Shown piece by piece: positions 33,566 to 44,209 of a stretch of DNA of 64,000 nucleotides. Under the pieces are notes generated by a model. It was given only the letters and a program-made list of their open reading frames with translations, searched no databases and was not told the origin of the DNA. This stretch comes from Streptomyces camelliae (GTDB lineage Bacteria; Actinomycetota; Actinomycetes; Streptomycetales; Streptomycetaceae). The number at the start of each line of letters is the position of its first letter. Within the stretch, counting starts at the first letter, position 1. Position numbers and translations under genes: made by a program. Where the stretch lies: assembly GCF_027625935.1 (NCBI RefSeq), contig NZ_CP115300.1, positions 5,890,001 to 5,954,000 of the forward strand, written 5' to 3'.

Positions 33566-34474
33566 TCACTCCGCGGCGAACAGCTCCGCAGCATCCGTGG
33601 CGTGTACGGCTCGCTGGGCCCAGGCCTCAAGTCGGTCCGGGTCCGTGCAGGACTCGACTCGCTCGCGGGCGGCGTCGGTCACCGGGATGCGGCGCCACTC
33701 CAGGATGGAGAGGACCATCTCGCGGCACTTTTGGATGCGTCCCTCTTCGCGGCCCTGCTCCAGACCTTGTTCCCGGCCTTCCTCCCGCACCTGCTCGGCG
33801 AGTGGGTGTCGCCAGAAGTACTGGATTGCCGTCATCAGGTTCCTCCACATCTGCTTCGCCTGGGGGTCGGTCAGGCATGAGTCGACGAACTGCACGAAGA
33901 CTGCGGCGCTGTCGGGGTCGATGGTCCGCAGGGCGGCGGCCAGGGACTCCAGTATGGCCGGAGCCTGGGGGCCACGCCCGTGTGTCATGGCCGAGAGCAC
34001 CGCAAGGGGGACATCCAGCTCCGCCTGTTTCTCGTCCGCGATCACGGGCACGTTGTCCGGGCCGAGCACGAGAGGCCGTACCGTCAGCGACTCCCAGCCG
34101 GGGAAGCCGAGCCGGATGGGGCGCGAGGCCCACTTGGCCGTATGGCTGCTCTGGGTGATGACGATGAGGACGGGCTCGCAGCGGTACTTCTCGTACAGGT
34201 AGGACAGGTAGTAGGGCCAGCTGCCCCGCTTGCGCCCGTCCACCTTCCCCTGTGACTCGACCACCAGCAGGTAGGTGCCCTTGTCCGTCTCCGCCCGCAG
34301 CAGGGTGTCCACGCGGCGCTCGACCGGTTCGATCTCCGTGAGGTCCACGTTCAGCGCGGCGATCGCGCGGGGCTCGGGGAAGGGCACGTGCAGGACGCGT
34401 TGTAACGCCTTCGTCAGCAGTGTCGGGTCCTTCTGAAAGATCTGGTGCAGCGCCTCATGGGACGAGCTGACCAT
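33566..34474 (-). CDS. Rpn/PDDEXK-type putative nuclease family protein
   Basis: A 302-residue protein with a PD-(D/E)XK-like core near the N-terminus: E-R-R-V-D-T-L-L-R-A followed by YLLVVESQGKVD, in which the second acidic residue sits in an E-x-Q form. This layout is shared with Rpn (recombination-promoting nuclease) and Streptomyces DUF4351-type proteins. The C-terminal part holds the EQVREEGREQGLEQGREEGR repeat helix typical of Rpn tails and a coiled-coil-like end. Role unproven: DNA metabolism or a degraded mobile-element-type nuclease. It converges on the MmyB-like gene with 12 bp between stops. Confidence 0.65.
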   Translation of the reverse strand: MVSSSHEALHQIFQKDPTLLTKALQRVLHVPFPEPRAIAALNVDLTEIEPVERRVDTLLRAETDKGTYLLVVESQGKVDGRKRGSWPYYLSYLYEKYRCEPVLIVITQSSHTAKWASRPIRLGFPGWESLTVRPLVLGPDNVPVIADEKQAELDVPLAVLSAMTHGRGPQAPAILESLAAALRTIDPDSAAVFVQFVDSCLTDPQAKQMWRNLMTAIQYFWRHPLAEQVREEGREQGLEQGREEGRIQKCREMVLSILEWRRIPVTDAARERVESCTDPDRLEAWAQRAVHATDAAELFAAE

Positions 34475-34509
34475 CGCTTCTCCTTTCGTACGACGTCGTG
34501 ATCAACGAG

Positions 34510-34914
34510 CTAGGCGGCCACAAGTTCGCACCACACGAACTTGCCCGTGTTGCCGAACCGCGCAGACGGCTGCCAGCCCCACACCTCCGCGCACGCCACG
34601 ACCAGCCCCAGCCCCCGCCCCTCCTCCAACTCCCCGACCTGCTCCAGCGCACGCGGCGGGTCGGGCGGTACCGGGTTGGTGTCCCACGCGCCGATCCACA
34701 CCATGCCCTCTGGGGAACGGCGGACCCTGAGGGCGGCGGGTCCCTTGGTGTGTCGTACGGCGTTGGAGACCAGCTCCGTGGCGAGGAGTTCGGCGACCTC
34801 CACGAGTCCGGTCAGGCCGTGCAGGGTGAGGATCAGGCGCAGGGTGCGGCGGCACACCGTGACCGCTCTCAGGTCGTTGGGGATCTGGAGGGTGTAGTCC
34901 CAGGTTTCGGGCAT
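34510..34914 (-). CDS. ATP-binding protein, HATPase_c_2 (RsbW/SpoIIAB-like)
   Basis: A 134-residue GHKL ATPase domain protein: N-box LLATELVSNAVRHTKG, G1 box WIGAWDTNP and G2-type EGRGLGLVVACAEVWGW. Streptomyces encodes dozens of these, resembling anti-sigma serine kinases. It is divergent from an XRE-DUF5753 regulator followed by a DUF397 gene, a grouping seen repeatedly in streptomycetes and often tied to developmental control. No cognate sigma factor is next to it. Confidence 0.85.
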   Translation of the reverse strand: MPETWDYTLQIPNDLRAVTVCRRTLRLILTLHGLTGLVEVAELLATELVSNAVRHTKGPAALRVRRSPEGMVWIGAWDTNPVPPDPPRALEQVGELEEGRGLGLVVACAEVWGWQPSARFGNTGKFVWCELVAA

Positions 34915-35013
34915 GCGGCATCAACTCCGTTGAGATGAGGGGTTTTTGGGCGCAGGGTGGCAACGCCGCATACGCGGTGCACTTCCGCTGCGTGTGCGGT
35001 ACGTCACCGACGG

Positions 35014-35027
35014 TAGATCTAAATCTA
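35014..35027. promoter_or_regulatory. Inverted repeat TAGAT-CTAA-ATCTA upstream of the XRE regulator
   Basis: Perfect 5-bp arms with a 4-bp AT-rich centre lie 75 bp before the XRE-DUF5753 ATG, between it and the HATPase gene. The AT content stands out against the GC-rich surroundings. It could be an autoregulatory site. Confidence 0.4.
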
Positions 35028-35101
35028 GGGACGCGGCAAGCCGATCGCGTAATCTGACGCCGAACGAGTTGCGCCAACAGGCCTGTGAGGAGAGCCAGTC
35101 G

Positions 35102-35938
35102 ATGGTGAAGAGGCGCGAACCAACGGCACGTCAGATGCGACTGGCAACCGAACTGCGCAGACTCCGTGAGGCTGCGGGTCTCAACTCCCGCCAGGCGGCG
35201 GCGCTCCTCGGCGTGGCCCCCGCCCAGATCACCCATATCGAGTCCGCCCTCGCGGGTGTGAGCGAGCAGCGACTCCTTCGCCTCGCCTCCCACTACGCCT
35301 GCACCGACGAGGAGTTCATCGACGCCCTGGTGGCGATGGCCACCGACCGGACACACGGCTGGTGGGAGGAGTACCGGGGCTTGCTGCCCACGTCGTTCCT
35401 GGACCTGTCCGAGCTGGAACACCACGCTCGGTTCCTCCGCCACGTGGCAATCCTGTACGTACCGGGCCTGCTCCAGACCGAGGACTACTCGCGTGCCGTC
35501 TTCTCGTCCAGGCTGCCGGAACTGACCGCTGAAGAACTTGAGTTGCGTATCCAGCACCGCAAGGCGCGCCAGGAGTTCGCCATCCCCTACGAAGCGGTGA
35601 TCCACGAGGCAGCGCTTCGGATCAGAGTCAGTGACCGCGCCACCTCAAGGGCCCAGCTCACCCGGCTCCTGGAGCTCTCCGAAGCGGATCACATCACCGT
35701 GCGCGTCATCCCCTTCGACCTGGATGGCTTCGCCATGGCCTCCAGCACGATGACGTACGTGGGCGGCCCCCTCGCCAAGCTGGACACCGTGGTCCGTGAC
35801 GCGCTGCACGGCTCGGCCTTCATCGATTCCGAGGCTCAGCTCAACACCTATCGAACGAGCTTCCATAAGGTGGAAGCCGCGTCACTGGACCCTGGACAGT
35901 CGCGTGAATTCATCCACAGCCTGGCGAAGGAGCTGTAG
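35102..35938 (+). CDS. XRE-family regulator with DUF5753
   Basis: A 278-residue protein. The N-terminal HTH is RQMRLATELRRLREAAGLNS, then RQAAALLGVAPAQITHIESA; DUF5753 follows (WWEEYRGLLPTSFLDLSELE, YVPGLLQTEDYSRAVF, RQEFAIPYEAVIHEAALRIR, VRVIPFDLDGFAMASSTMTY). This is the WhiJ-like class of Streptomyces regulators, which work with a small DUF397 partner. The ATG at 35102 is preceded by GAGGAGA. The DUF397 gene begins 7 bp after its stop. Confidence 0.9.
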   Translation: MVKRREPTARQMRLATELRRLREAAGLNSRQAAALLGVAPAQITHIESALAGVSEQRLLRLASHYACTDEEFIDALVAMATDRTHGWWEEYRGLLPTSFLDLSELEHHARFLRHVAILYVPGLLQTEDYSRAVFSSRLPELTAEELELRIQHRKARQEFAIPYEAVIHEAALRIRVSDRATSRAQLTRLLELSEADHITVRVIPFDLDGFAMASSTMTYVGGPLAKLDTVVRDALHGSAFIDSEAQLNTYRTSFHKVEAASLDPGQSREFIHSLAKEL

Positions 35939-35945
35939 GAACACC

Positions 35946-36128
35946 ATGGACAACTGGCGGAAGTCGTCCTACTCGGGCCCCGGCGACGGGAACGAGTGCG
36001 TGGAGATCGCGACCTCACCCACCCACATAGCCATCCGCGACTCCAAAACCCCCACCCGAGCCACCCTCACCTTCCCCACCCCCGCCTTCACCACCTTCCT
36101 CGAAGCCCTGAAGAAGGCGGACCGGTAA
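35946..36128 (+). CDS. DUF397 small protein
   Basis: A 60-residue DUF397 protein: WRKSSYSGPGDGNECVEIA, IAIRDSKTP, LTFPTPAFTTFLEALKK. It partners the upstream XRE-DUF5753 regulator, probably as an antagonist as in WhiJ/BldB-type systems. ATG at 35946 with the site inside the end of the preceding gene (AGGAACACC). Confidence 0.9.
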   Translation: MDNWRKSSYSGPGDGNECVEIATSPTHIAIRDSKTPTRATLTFPTPAFTTFLEALKKADR

Positions 36129-36161
36129 CCCGCTGTCACACCCCACCGGTACCGTCGGATC

Positions 36162-38435
36162 ATGGCTCAGCATGCGGGGACCCAGACCGGAGAGCGACGG
36201 CTCGCCACGCTCGAAGGCGTGCTGGAACGCATCACGTACGCCAACGAGGAGAACGGCTACACGGTCGCCCGGGTCGACACGGGCAGAGGCGCGGGCGATC
36301 TCCTCACGGTCGTCGGCGCGCTGCTCGGTGCCCAGGTGGGGGAGTCGCTGCGCATGGAGGGTCGCTGGGGCTCGCACCCGCAGTACGGCAAGCAGTTCCA
36401 CGTCGAGAACTACACGACCCTCCTCCCCGCCACCGTCCAGGGCATCCGGCGTTACCTCGGCTCAGGGCTCGTGAAAGGGATCGGCCCCGTCTTCGCCGAC
36501 CGGATCACCCAGCACTTCGGGCTGGACACCCTCCGGATCATCGAGGAAGAACCCAAGCGGCTCATCGAAGTCCCCGGCCTCGGGCCCAAGCGGACCAAGA
36601 AGATCGCCGACGCCTGGGAGGAGCAGAAGGCGATCAAGGAGGTCATGCTCTTCCTCCAGACCGTCGAGGTGTCCACCTCCATCGCCGTGCGGATCTACAA
36701 GAAGTACGGCGACGCGTCGATCTCCATCGTCAAGAATCACCCCTACCGACTCGCCGCCGACGTCTGGGGCATCGGCTTCCTGACCGCCGACAAGATCGCC
36801 CAGTCCGTCGGCATCCCGCACGACAGCCCGGAGAGAGTCAAGGCCGGCCTTCAGTACGCGCTGTCCCAGTCCGCCGACCAGGGCAACTGCTTCCTGCCCG
36901 AGGAGCGGCTCATCGCCGACGCGGTCAAGCTGCTCCAGGTCGACACCGGGCTGGTCATCGAGTGCCTCGCCGAGCTGGCCGCCCAGCCGGAAGAGGAGGG
37001 AGCGGACCCGGGCGTCGTACGGGAGAAGGTCCCCGGACCGGACGGTGACCGGGACGACCCGGTCACCGCCGTCTACCTGGTCCCCTTCCACCGCGCCGAA
37101 CTCTCCCTCTCCGCCCAGCTCCTGCGTCTCCTGCGAACCGAGCAGGACCGCATGCCCGGCTTCCAGGACGTCGACTGGGACAAGGCCCTCGGCTGGCTGA
37201 AGACGCGTACCGGCGCCGATCTCGCCCCGGAGCAGGAGGCAGCGGTCAAGCTGGCGCTCAGCCAGAAGGTCGCCGTGCTCACCGGCGGGCCCGGCTGCGG
37301 AAAGTCCTTCACGGTGCGTTCGATCGTGGAGCTGGCCCGCGCCAAGCGGGCCAAGGTGCTGCTGGCCGCGCCGACCGGGCGGGCCGCCAAGCGGCTGGCC
37401 GAGCTGACCGGTGCCGAGGCCTCCACGGTGCACCGGCTGCTGGAGCTCAAGCCGGGCGGGGATGCCGCGTATGACCGGGACCGGCCGCTGGACGCCGACC
37501 TGGTCGTGGTCGACGAGGCCTCCATGCTCGACCTCCTCCTCGCCAACAAGCTCGTGAAAGCCGTACCGCCCGGAGCGCATCTCCTCTTCGTCGGGGACGT
37601 CGACCAGCTTCCCAGCGTCGGCGCGGGGGAAGTCCTCCGGGACCTTCTCGCCGACGGCAGTCCCATCCCCGCCGTACGGCTCACGCGCGTCTTCCGGCAG
37701 GCCCAGCAGTCCGGTGTCGTCACCAACGCGCACCGCATCAACGCGGGGCAGCATCCGCTCACCGACGGGCTCAAGGATTTCTTCCTCTTCGTCGAGGACG
37801 AGACGGAGGAGGCCGGGCGGCTCACCGTGGACGTGGCGGCGCGGCGGATTCCGGCCAAGTTCGGGCTCGATCCGCGGCGGGACGTCCAAGTGCTCGCGCC
37901 GATGCACCGGGGGCCTGCCGGGGCCGGGGTGCTCAACGGTCTGCTCCAGCAGGCCATCACCCCCGGCCGGCCCGATCTGCCCGAGAAGCGGTTCGGCGGG
38001 CGGGTCTTCCGTGTCGGGGACAAGGTGACCCAGATCCGTAACAATTATGAGAAAGGGGAGAACGGCGTCTTCAACGGCACCGTCGGCGTCGTCACCTCGC
38101 TCGATCCGGTCGACCAGAAGCTGACGGTGCTGACGGACGAGGACGAGGAGGTTCCGTACGAATTCGACGAACTGGACGAACTGGCGCACGCGTACGCGGT
38201 GACCATTCACCGCTCGCAGGGAAGTGAATATCCCGCGGTGGTGATTCCCGTCACGACCGGGGCATGGATGATGCTCCAGCGGAACCTGCTGTACACCGCC
38301 GTGACCCGGGCCAAACAGCTGGTCGTCCTCGTCGGTTCACGCAAGGCGATCGGGCAGGCGGTGCGCACGGTGTCCGCCGGACGGCGGTGTACGGCCCTGG
38401 ACTTCAGGCTCATCGAGTCCCATCGCGAAAAATGA
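36162..38435 (+). CDS. recD2: RecD-like ATP-dependent DNA helicase (RecD2 type)
   Basis: A 757-residue SF1B helicase of the RecD2 type, not part of RecBCD: an N-terminal OB-like segment and tandem helix-hairpin-helix region (LVKGIGPVFADRI, LIEVPGLGPKRTKKIADAW, VWGIGFLTADKIA), then Walker A GGPGCGKS (375-382), VVVDEASMLD (motif II), GDVDQLPSVGAGEVL (III), the LTRVFRQ motif (IV) and HRSQGSEYP with TAVTRAKQLVVLVG (V/VI). It probably unwinds DNA 5' to 3' in repair or replication. ATG at 36162, 33 bp after DUF397. Confidence 0.92.
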   Translation: MAQHAGTQTGERRLATLEGVLERITYANEENGYTVARVDTGRGAGDLLTVVGALLGAQVGESLRMEGRWGSHPQYGKQFHVENYTTLLPATVQGIRRYLGSGLVKGIGPVFADRITQHFGLDTLRIIEEEPKRLIEVPGLGPKRTKKIADAWEEQKAIKEVMLFLQTVEVSTSIAVRIYKKYGDASISIVKNHPYRLAADVWGIGFLTADKIAQSVGIPHDSPERVKAGLQYALSQSADQGNCFLPEERLIADAVKLLQVDTGLVIECLAELAAQPEEEGADPGVVREKVPGPDGDRDDPVTAVYLVPFHRAELSLSAQLLRLLRTEQDRMPGFQDVDWDKALGWLKTRTGADLAPEQEAAVKLALSQKVAVLTGGPGCGKSFTVRSIVELARAKRAKVLLAAPTGRAAKRLAELTGAEASTVHRLLELKPGGDAAYDRDRPLDADLVVVDEASMLDLLLANKLVKAVPPGAHLLFVGDVDQLPSVGAGEVLRDLLADGSPIPAVRLTRVFRQAQQSGVVTNAHRINAGQHPLTDGLKDFFLFVEDETEEAGRLTVDVAARRIPAKFGLDPRRDVQVLAPMHRGPAGAGVLNGLLQQAITPGRPDLPEKRFGGRVFRVGDKVTQIRNNYEKGENGVFNGTVGVVTSLDPVDQKLTVLTDEDEEVPYEFDELDELAHAYAVTIHRSQGSEYPAVVIPVTTGAWMMLQRNLLYTAVTRAKQLVVLVGSRKAIGQAVRTVSAGRRCTALDFRLIESHREK

Positions 38436-38475
38436 TCGATCAAATGAGTCACGAAGGTCACAGAGCACTTCCGGA

Positions 38476-38527
38476 TGCCCCTTCCAGGGGGCAGGATGGG
38501 CAAGTTGGCGGCACTGAGTGCCGCCAA
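38476..38527. promoter_or_regulatory. Hairpin and inverted repeat between the helicase and citA
   Basis: TGCCCC-TTCCA-GGGGGCA (38476-38493) is a likely terminator for the helicase. A perfect 10-bp inverted repeat TTGGCGGCAC/GTGCCGCCAA with a TGA centre follows at 38505-38527. The second may be a further stem or an operator for citA, whose GTG is 106 bp downstream; a GAGTGCACTC palindrome at 38548-38557 lies between. Confidence 0.5.
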
Positions 38528-38632
38528 TGGGCCCAATGGTCGACCCCGAGTGCACTCTCCTGAGCCAAATGGGGGATGGTAGAGACAGTCAGGGCACCTC
38601 GAAGATGAGGCACTACGTCGGTGAGGGAAGAC

Positions 38633-39922
<1,290 letters not shown>

Positions 39923-39936
39923 GGGGCACTGAGTGC

Positions 39937-39966
39937 CAGGGCCTGCCCGCTGCCGGGTGGGCCCTG
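39937..39966 (+). terminator. citA terminator hairpin 1
   Basis: CAGGGCCTGCCCG and CGGGTGGGCCCTG pair along most of 13 bp with a short CTGC loop, starting 15 bp after the citA stop. Confidence 0.65.
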
Positions 39967-39984
39967 AAACAGCCGTAAGAAGCA

Positions 39985-40037
39985 GAAGGCGCCCTGAGCC
40001 GTCAGTCCCCCCACGGGCCGACGACCAGGGCGCCTTC
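39985..40037 (+). terminator. citA terminator hairpin 2
   Basis: A perfect 12-bp inverted repeat, GAAGGCGCCCTG (39985-39996) and CAGGGCGCCTTC (40026-40037), encloses 29 nt. It backs up the first hairpin. Confidence 0.6.
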
Positions 40038-40518
40038 CCATGTCCCGGTGCGGATTCCCCCCACGGGATCCGGCCGGGCGCTCGGAGAGGACAGCGCCTG
40101 AATCGCTGTCTGTCGAGCAGAACGAGCAAAACTCGTCCCACTCCAGTGATGCGGTGCGATCTGCCGGGACAACGCACGCTGGGAGGGCCGCTCAAAGCTC
40201 CCCGGTGTACGTGCCCCGGCAACGCATCTCTGAGGAAGTCCCCCAAGACATCCCCAGATGCCGGCTGACGCCCCCCAAGACGCCGAACCGACATCGCCAA
40301 CTTAGACCTTCGAACCCCTTCGATGGTTACGTTCGCATCACTGTGATCTGCGTCTCTTGCATATGTCCTTTAGGTGCGCAAGAGCCCCGATACGGCGATC
40401 GGGGCCCAAGCGTAAGGATGATGCGCGAGCCTTGTGAAGAGCTTATGTGAGGCGCGCGCCCGACTCCAGAGGGTGTCTCACTTCGGCTGGGGCGAACCGC
40501 CGGTAACCTCTGGGGACT
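40038..40518. other. Intergenic region without a convincing gene
   Basis: This 480-bp stretch between citA and copA is less GC-rich than its surroundings (about 40300-40440). It contains a perfect 8-bp hairpin GCCCCGAT-ACGGCG-ATCGGGGC at 40384-40405, which could terminate copA on the reverse strand. A 136-codon forward frame (40040-40450) lacks normal third-position GC bias and resembles no family, so I do not call it. A small RNA here is possible but unsupported. Confidence 0.4.
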
Positions 40519-42840
40519 TCAGCGGAAGCGGCGCAGCCGCAGGCTGTTGGTCACCACGAAGACCGAGGAGAACGCCATCGCCGCGCCCGCGATCATGGGG
40601 TTGAGCAGCCCGGCGGCGGCCAGCGGCAGCGCGGCCACGTTGTAGCCGAAGGCCCACACCAGGTTGCCCTTGATGGTGGCCAGCGTCCGCCGGGACAGCC
40701 GGATCGCGTCCGCCGCCACCCGCAGGTCCCCGCGCACCAGCGTCAGATCGCTCGCCTCGATCGCCGCGTCCGTGCCGGTGCCCATCGCCAGGCCCAGGTC
40801 GGCGGTGGCCAGCGCGGCCGCGTCGTTGACGCCGTCGCCGACCATCGCCACGGCGTGTCCCTCGTCCCGCAGCCGCCGTACGACGTCCACCTTGTCCTCG
40901 GGGAGCACGTCGGCGTAGACGTCCGCCGGGTCGATGCCGACCGTCTTCGCGACCGCCTCGGCGACCGTCCGGTTGTCCCCGGTCAGCAGGACCGGCGTGA
41001 GACCCAGGGCGCGCAGTTCGGCCACGGCCGCCGCGCTGGTCTCCTTGATCGCGTCGGCGACGGCGAGGACCCCGCGCGCCCGCCCGTCCCAGCCGGCCAC
41101 GACGGCCGTACGGCCCTGCTCCTCGGCCTCGCGGGCCGCCTGGGCCAACGGGTGCGGCAGCTCGTCGTACAGGCGGCCCACGGCCACCTCACGGCCGTCC
41201 ACGCGTCCGCGTACGCCCCGGCCGGGGACGTTCTCGAAGTGCTCGACCCCCGGCAGTGCTCCGGCGCGTTCCTCGGCGCCGGCGGCGATCGCGCGGGCGA
41301 CCGGGTGCTCGGAGGCGTGTTCCAGGGCGCCGGCGAGCCGCAGCAGCTCCTTCTCGTCCTCGCCGTCGGCGACGTGGACCGCCTGGAGGGTCATCCGGCC
41401 GGTGGTGACGGTGCCGGTCTTGTCGAGGACGATCGTGTCGACGCGGCGCGTGGACTCCAGCACCTCGGGGCCCTTGATCAGGATGCCGAGCTGGGCGCCG
41501 CGGCCGGTGCCGACCATCAGCGCGGTCGGCGTGGCGAGGCCCAGCGCGCAGGGGCAGGCGATGATCAGGACGGCGACGGCGGCGGTGAACGCGGCGACCG
41601 CGTCCCCGGTCACGCCCAGCCAGCCGCCGAACGTGGCGAGCGCGATGCCGATGACGACGGGCACGAAGACGGCGGAGACGCGGTCGGCGAGCCGTTGCAC
41701 CTCGGCCTTGCCGTTCTGGGCGTCCTCCACGAGCTTCGCCATCCGCGCGAGCTGGGTGTCGGCCCCGACCCGGGTCGCCTCGACGACCAGTCGCCCGCCC
41801 GCGTTGACCGTGGCCCCGGTGACCCGGTCGCCCGGTCCCACGTCCACCGGCACCGATTCGCCGGTCAGCATGGACGCGTCCACGGCGGAGATGCCCTCGG
41901 TCACCGTGCCGTCGGTGGCGATCTTCTCGCCGGGCCGTACGACGAACCGGTCCCCGACGGACAGAGATGCCACCGGGACGCGTACCTCACGGCCGCCCGC
42001 CCGTCGCCCACCACCGCCCTCAACCGAGAGCCCTTCGGGCTCGCCCTCCTCGTATCGGAGCACCGCCACGTCCTTGGCGCCCAGCTCCATCAGGGCCTTC
42101 AGGGCCGCGCCCGCCCGCCGCTTGGAGCGGGCCTCCAGGTAGCGGCCGAGCAGGATCAGCGCGACCACTCCGGAGGCGACCTCCAGGTAGATGGTGGAGG
42201 CGCCGTCCATCCGGGAGATGGTGAGCCGGAACTCGTCGTGCATGCCGGGCATGCCGGCGTCGCCGAAGAACAGGGCCCACAGCGACCAGCCGAACGCGGC
42301 CAGCGTGCCGACCGAGACCAGCGTGTCCATGGTCGCGGCGCCGTGCCGGAGGTTGGTCCAGGCGGCCTGGTGGAAGGGCAGGCCACCCCAGACGACAACG
42401 GGTGAGGCGAGGGTGAGCGAGAGCCACTGCCAGTTGTCGAACTGGAGCGCCGGGATCATCGCGAGCAGGACGACGGGCAGCGCGAGCAGCGCGGATATCA
42501 GCAGCCGCCGGCGCAGGGCGCCGAGCTCGGAGTCGTCGCCGGGAGTGTCTTCGGCCGTGGCCTCGGGCTGCGGCGGGGCGGGCTCCTCGGCGGTGTAGCC
42601 GGTCTTCTCCACGGTGGCGATCAGGTCGGCGACCCGGACGCCCGTGCCGAAGGAGATCTTCGCCTTCTCGGTGGCGTAGTTGACGGTGGCGCTGACGCCG
42701 TCCATCCGGTTGAGCTTCTTCTCCACGCGCGCGGCGCAGGAGGCGCAGGTCATCCCGCCGATGAGCAGCTCGACCTCGTCGGCTTCGGAGGAGGTCCCGC
42801 CTGTCGCGGGGGCTTTCCCTGTACGGGTGGTGCTGGTCAT
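40519..42840 (-). CDS. copA: Copper-exporting P1B-type ATPase
   Basis: A 773-residue heavy-metal ATPase. One N-terminal HMA domain (M30-T-C32-A-S-C35) precedes membrane helices; the actuator loop has [11 protein letters not shown], the intramembrane metal site is A-C-P-C-A-L-G, the phosphorylation motif is DKTGTVTTG, followed by [14 protein letters not shown] and [11 protein letters not shown] Gly/Arg-rich insert ([11 protein letters not shown]) sits in the loop before the actuator. It exports Cu(I) from the cytosol. ATG at the complement of 42838-42840. It is 85 bp downstream of copZ and probably co-transcribed under the CsoR-type operator. Confidence 0.93.
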   Translation of the reverse strand: MTSTTRTGKAPATGGTSSEADEVELLIGGMTCASCAARVEKKLNRMDGVSATVNYATEKAKISFGTGVRVADLIATVEKTGYTAEEPAPPQPEATAEDTPGDDSELGALRRRLLISALLALPVVLLAMIPALQFDNWQWLSLTLASPVVVWGGLPFHQAAWTNLRHGAATMDTLVSVGTLAAFGWSLWALFFGDAGMPGMHDEFRLTISRMDGASTIYLEVASGVVALILLGRYLEARSKRRAGAALKALMELGAKDVAVLRYEEGEPEGLSVEGGGGRRAGGREVRVPVASLSVGDRFVVRPGEKIATDGTVTEGISAVDASMLTGESVPVDVGPGDRVTGATVNAGGRLVVEATRVGADTQLARMAKLVEDAQNGKAEVQRLADRVSAVFVPVVIGIALATFGGWLGVTGDAVAAFTAAVAVLIIACPCALGLATPTALMVGTGRGAQLGILIKGPEVLESTRRVDTIVLDKTGTVTTGRMTLQAVHVADGEDEKELLRLAGALEHASEHPVARAIAAGAEERAGALPGVEHFENVPGRGVRGRVDGREVAVGRLYDELPHPLAQAAREAEEQGRTAVVAGWDGRARGVLAVADAIKETSAAAVAELRALGLTPVLLTGDNRTVAEAVAKTVGIDPADVYADVLPEDKVDVVRRLRDEGHAVAMVGDGVNDAAALATADLGLAMGTGTDAAIEASDLTLVRGDLRVAADAIRLSRRTLATIKGNLVWAFGYNVAALPLAAAGLLNPMIAGAAMAFSSVFVVTNSLRLRRFR

Positions 42841-42925
42841 GTCCGGACTCCAGACATCGGACCGGACCGCACGGAGCCAGTATCAGCTGGTCGGCACGGC
42901 CCGGTCGGGGGATCGAGGGGGTTGC

Positions 42926-43165
42926 TCAGGCCCGGCCGGCCAGCTCGAAGCCGGCCTCGTCCACAGCGGCGCGCACGGCCTCGTCGTCCAGCGGGGCCTC
43001 GGAGACGACGGTCACCTCGCCGCTGGACGCCACGGCCTTCACCGAGGTGACGCCGGGGATCTGGGAGACCTCGCCGGAGACGGCGCCCTCGCAGTGGCCA
43101 CAGCTCATGCCGGTCACCTTGTAGACGGTGGTGACGGAACCGGAGGTGTCGGTGTGGGCGGTCAT
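42926..43165 (-). CDS. copZ: Copper chaperone (HMA domain)
   Basis: A 79-residue protein that is a single HMA domain: VYKVTGM-S-C22-G-H-C25-EGAVSGEVSQIPGV, then the acidic end. It binds Cu(I) through the two cysteines and delivers it to CopA. ATG at the complement of 43163-43165 with GAGGAG upstream. The operator lies 88-104 bp upstream. Confidence 0.92.
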   Translation of the reverse strand: MTAHTDTSGSVTTVYKVTGMSCGHCEGAVSGEVSQIPGVTSVKAVASSGEVTVVSEAPLDDEAVRAAVDEAGFELAGRA

Positions 43166-43252
43166 GTCGTTACTCCTCGTCGAGGCGTAGGGGGCCAGTG
43201 GGGTCCGCGAGGGCCGTTGGGCCACGGGAGAACCCCTCATGCTCCTCACACT

Positions 43253-43269
43253 ATACCCCTAGGGGGTAT
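43253..43269. promoter_or_regulatory. CsoR-type copper operator ATACCCC-TA-GGGGGTAT
   Basis: A near-perfect GC-rich palindrome with ATACCCC arms matches the general form of CsoR sites upstream of copper efflux genes. It lies 88 bp upstream of copZ and also contains the stop codon of the neighbouring PrsW-like gene (43259-43261). No csoR gene is in the window. Confidence 0.7.
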
Positions 43270-44209
43270 TCCCCCAAGGGGCGTCCTGGCGTGCCAGCGA
43301 CCGCACCCAGCCGATCCCGGCCAGCGCCACCAGGGCCAGCCCGCCGACCGAGAACAGAGTGAACAGATGCTCCTGCGTGGCGCTGGGCCGGGCGAGGTAC
43401 TCCTGCGCGAACAGCAGCCGGTCCAGACCGGCCCCGGTCAGCCGGGCCGTGGCCCAGACCGCGAGGCCGTGCGTCGAGTCCCACAGGGCGTGCAGCAGGG
43501 CGACGCCGAGGTAGGTGCCGACGACGGGGGCGGTGACGCGGAAGCGGCCGGTCGGCCGGCGCCGGGACAGCAGGGCGGCTCCGGCGATCGCGGTCCACAG
43601 GCCGTGCCCGAAGGGCGCCAGGACCCCGCGCAGGATCTCCGTCTCCAGCAGTGCGCGCAGGTCGACGCCCGCGGAGGAGACGGCCGTGTCGAAGGCGTAC
43701 CCGGCGCTCTCCAGGGCGGCGAAGCCGAAGCCGACGGCCGCGCCGAGCACCAGCCCCGCGCGCGTGCCGCGGACACCGGGCTGGCTCCGCAGCACGAACA
43801 CCAGCGCGGCGAGCTTGGCCGCCTCCTCGATCAGGCCGACACCGAGGAACATCCCGAGAGAGGGATGCAGCAGATACGACTCCACCAGCGAGGCGCCGAG
43901 CACCCCGAGCGTGCCGCCGGTCAGGAAACAGCCGAGGATCGCGCTGACGCCCAGGTCCCGGCCGTGCCGCTCGTACGCCCACAGCACGAAGACGACCGGC
44001 GCCAGAAAGCTGCCGAGCAGGATCAGCGTCGGCAGCAGCGTGCTGTCGCGCGTCTCGTACGTCACCCACGCCGTCAGCGCCCACAGGGCGAGCCCGCCGC
44101 CCAGACAGCGCCGCCACAGCCCCGTGCGGATGCGGGGGTACGGCGGCGGGGGCTGCTGCGGGCCGGGGATGCGGGCCTTGGGCGTGCCGGGCGGCGGGGA
44201 GTGGGTCAC
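43259..44209 (-). CDS. PrsW-family intramembrane protease
   Basis: A 316-residue membrane protein with a Pro-rich cytosolic N-terminus and about eight hydrophobic helices. It has the PrsW/CAAX-like motifs E-E-A-A-K in GVGLIEEAAKLAALVF, F-A-A-L-E in GFGFAALESAGYAFD, FGHGLWTAIAGAAL with a histidine, and ALLHALWDSTHG. PrsW is a glutamic protease that cleaves anti-sigma factors or membrane peptides. Its last codons lie in the copper operator, but the gene ends there and is not itself obviously copper-controlled. Confidence 0.82.
   Translation of the reverse strand: MTHSPPPGTPKARIPGPQQPPPPYPRIRTGLWRRCLGGGLALWALTAWVTYETRDSTLLPTLILLGSFLAPVVFVLWAYERHGRDLGVSAILGCFLTGGTLGVLGASLVESYLLHPSLGMFLGVGLIEEAAKLAALVFVLRSQPGVRGTRAGLVLGAAVGFGFAALESAGYAFDTAVSSAGVDLRALLETEILRGVLAPFGHGLWTAIAGAALLSRRRPTGRFRVTAPVVGTYLGVALLHALWDSTHGLAVWATARLTGAGLDRLLFAQEYLARPSATQEHLFTLFSVGGLALVALAGIGWVRSLARQDAPWGNTP

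Noticed and set aside
33566..34474. Transposase
   Set aside because: Rpn-type proteins are sometimes annotated as transposases, but the core is PD-(D/E)XK-like and there are no terminal inverted repeats.
40040..40450. 136-codon forward frame in the citA-copA gap
   Set aside because: Poor third-position GC bias, no ribosome-binding site, and no family resemblance.
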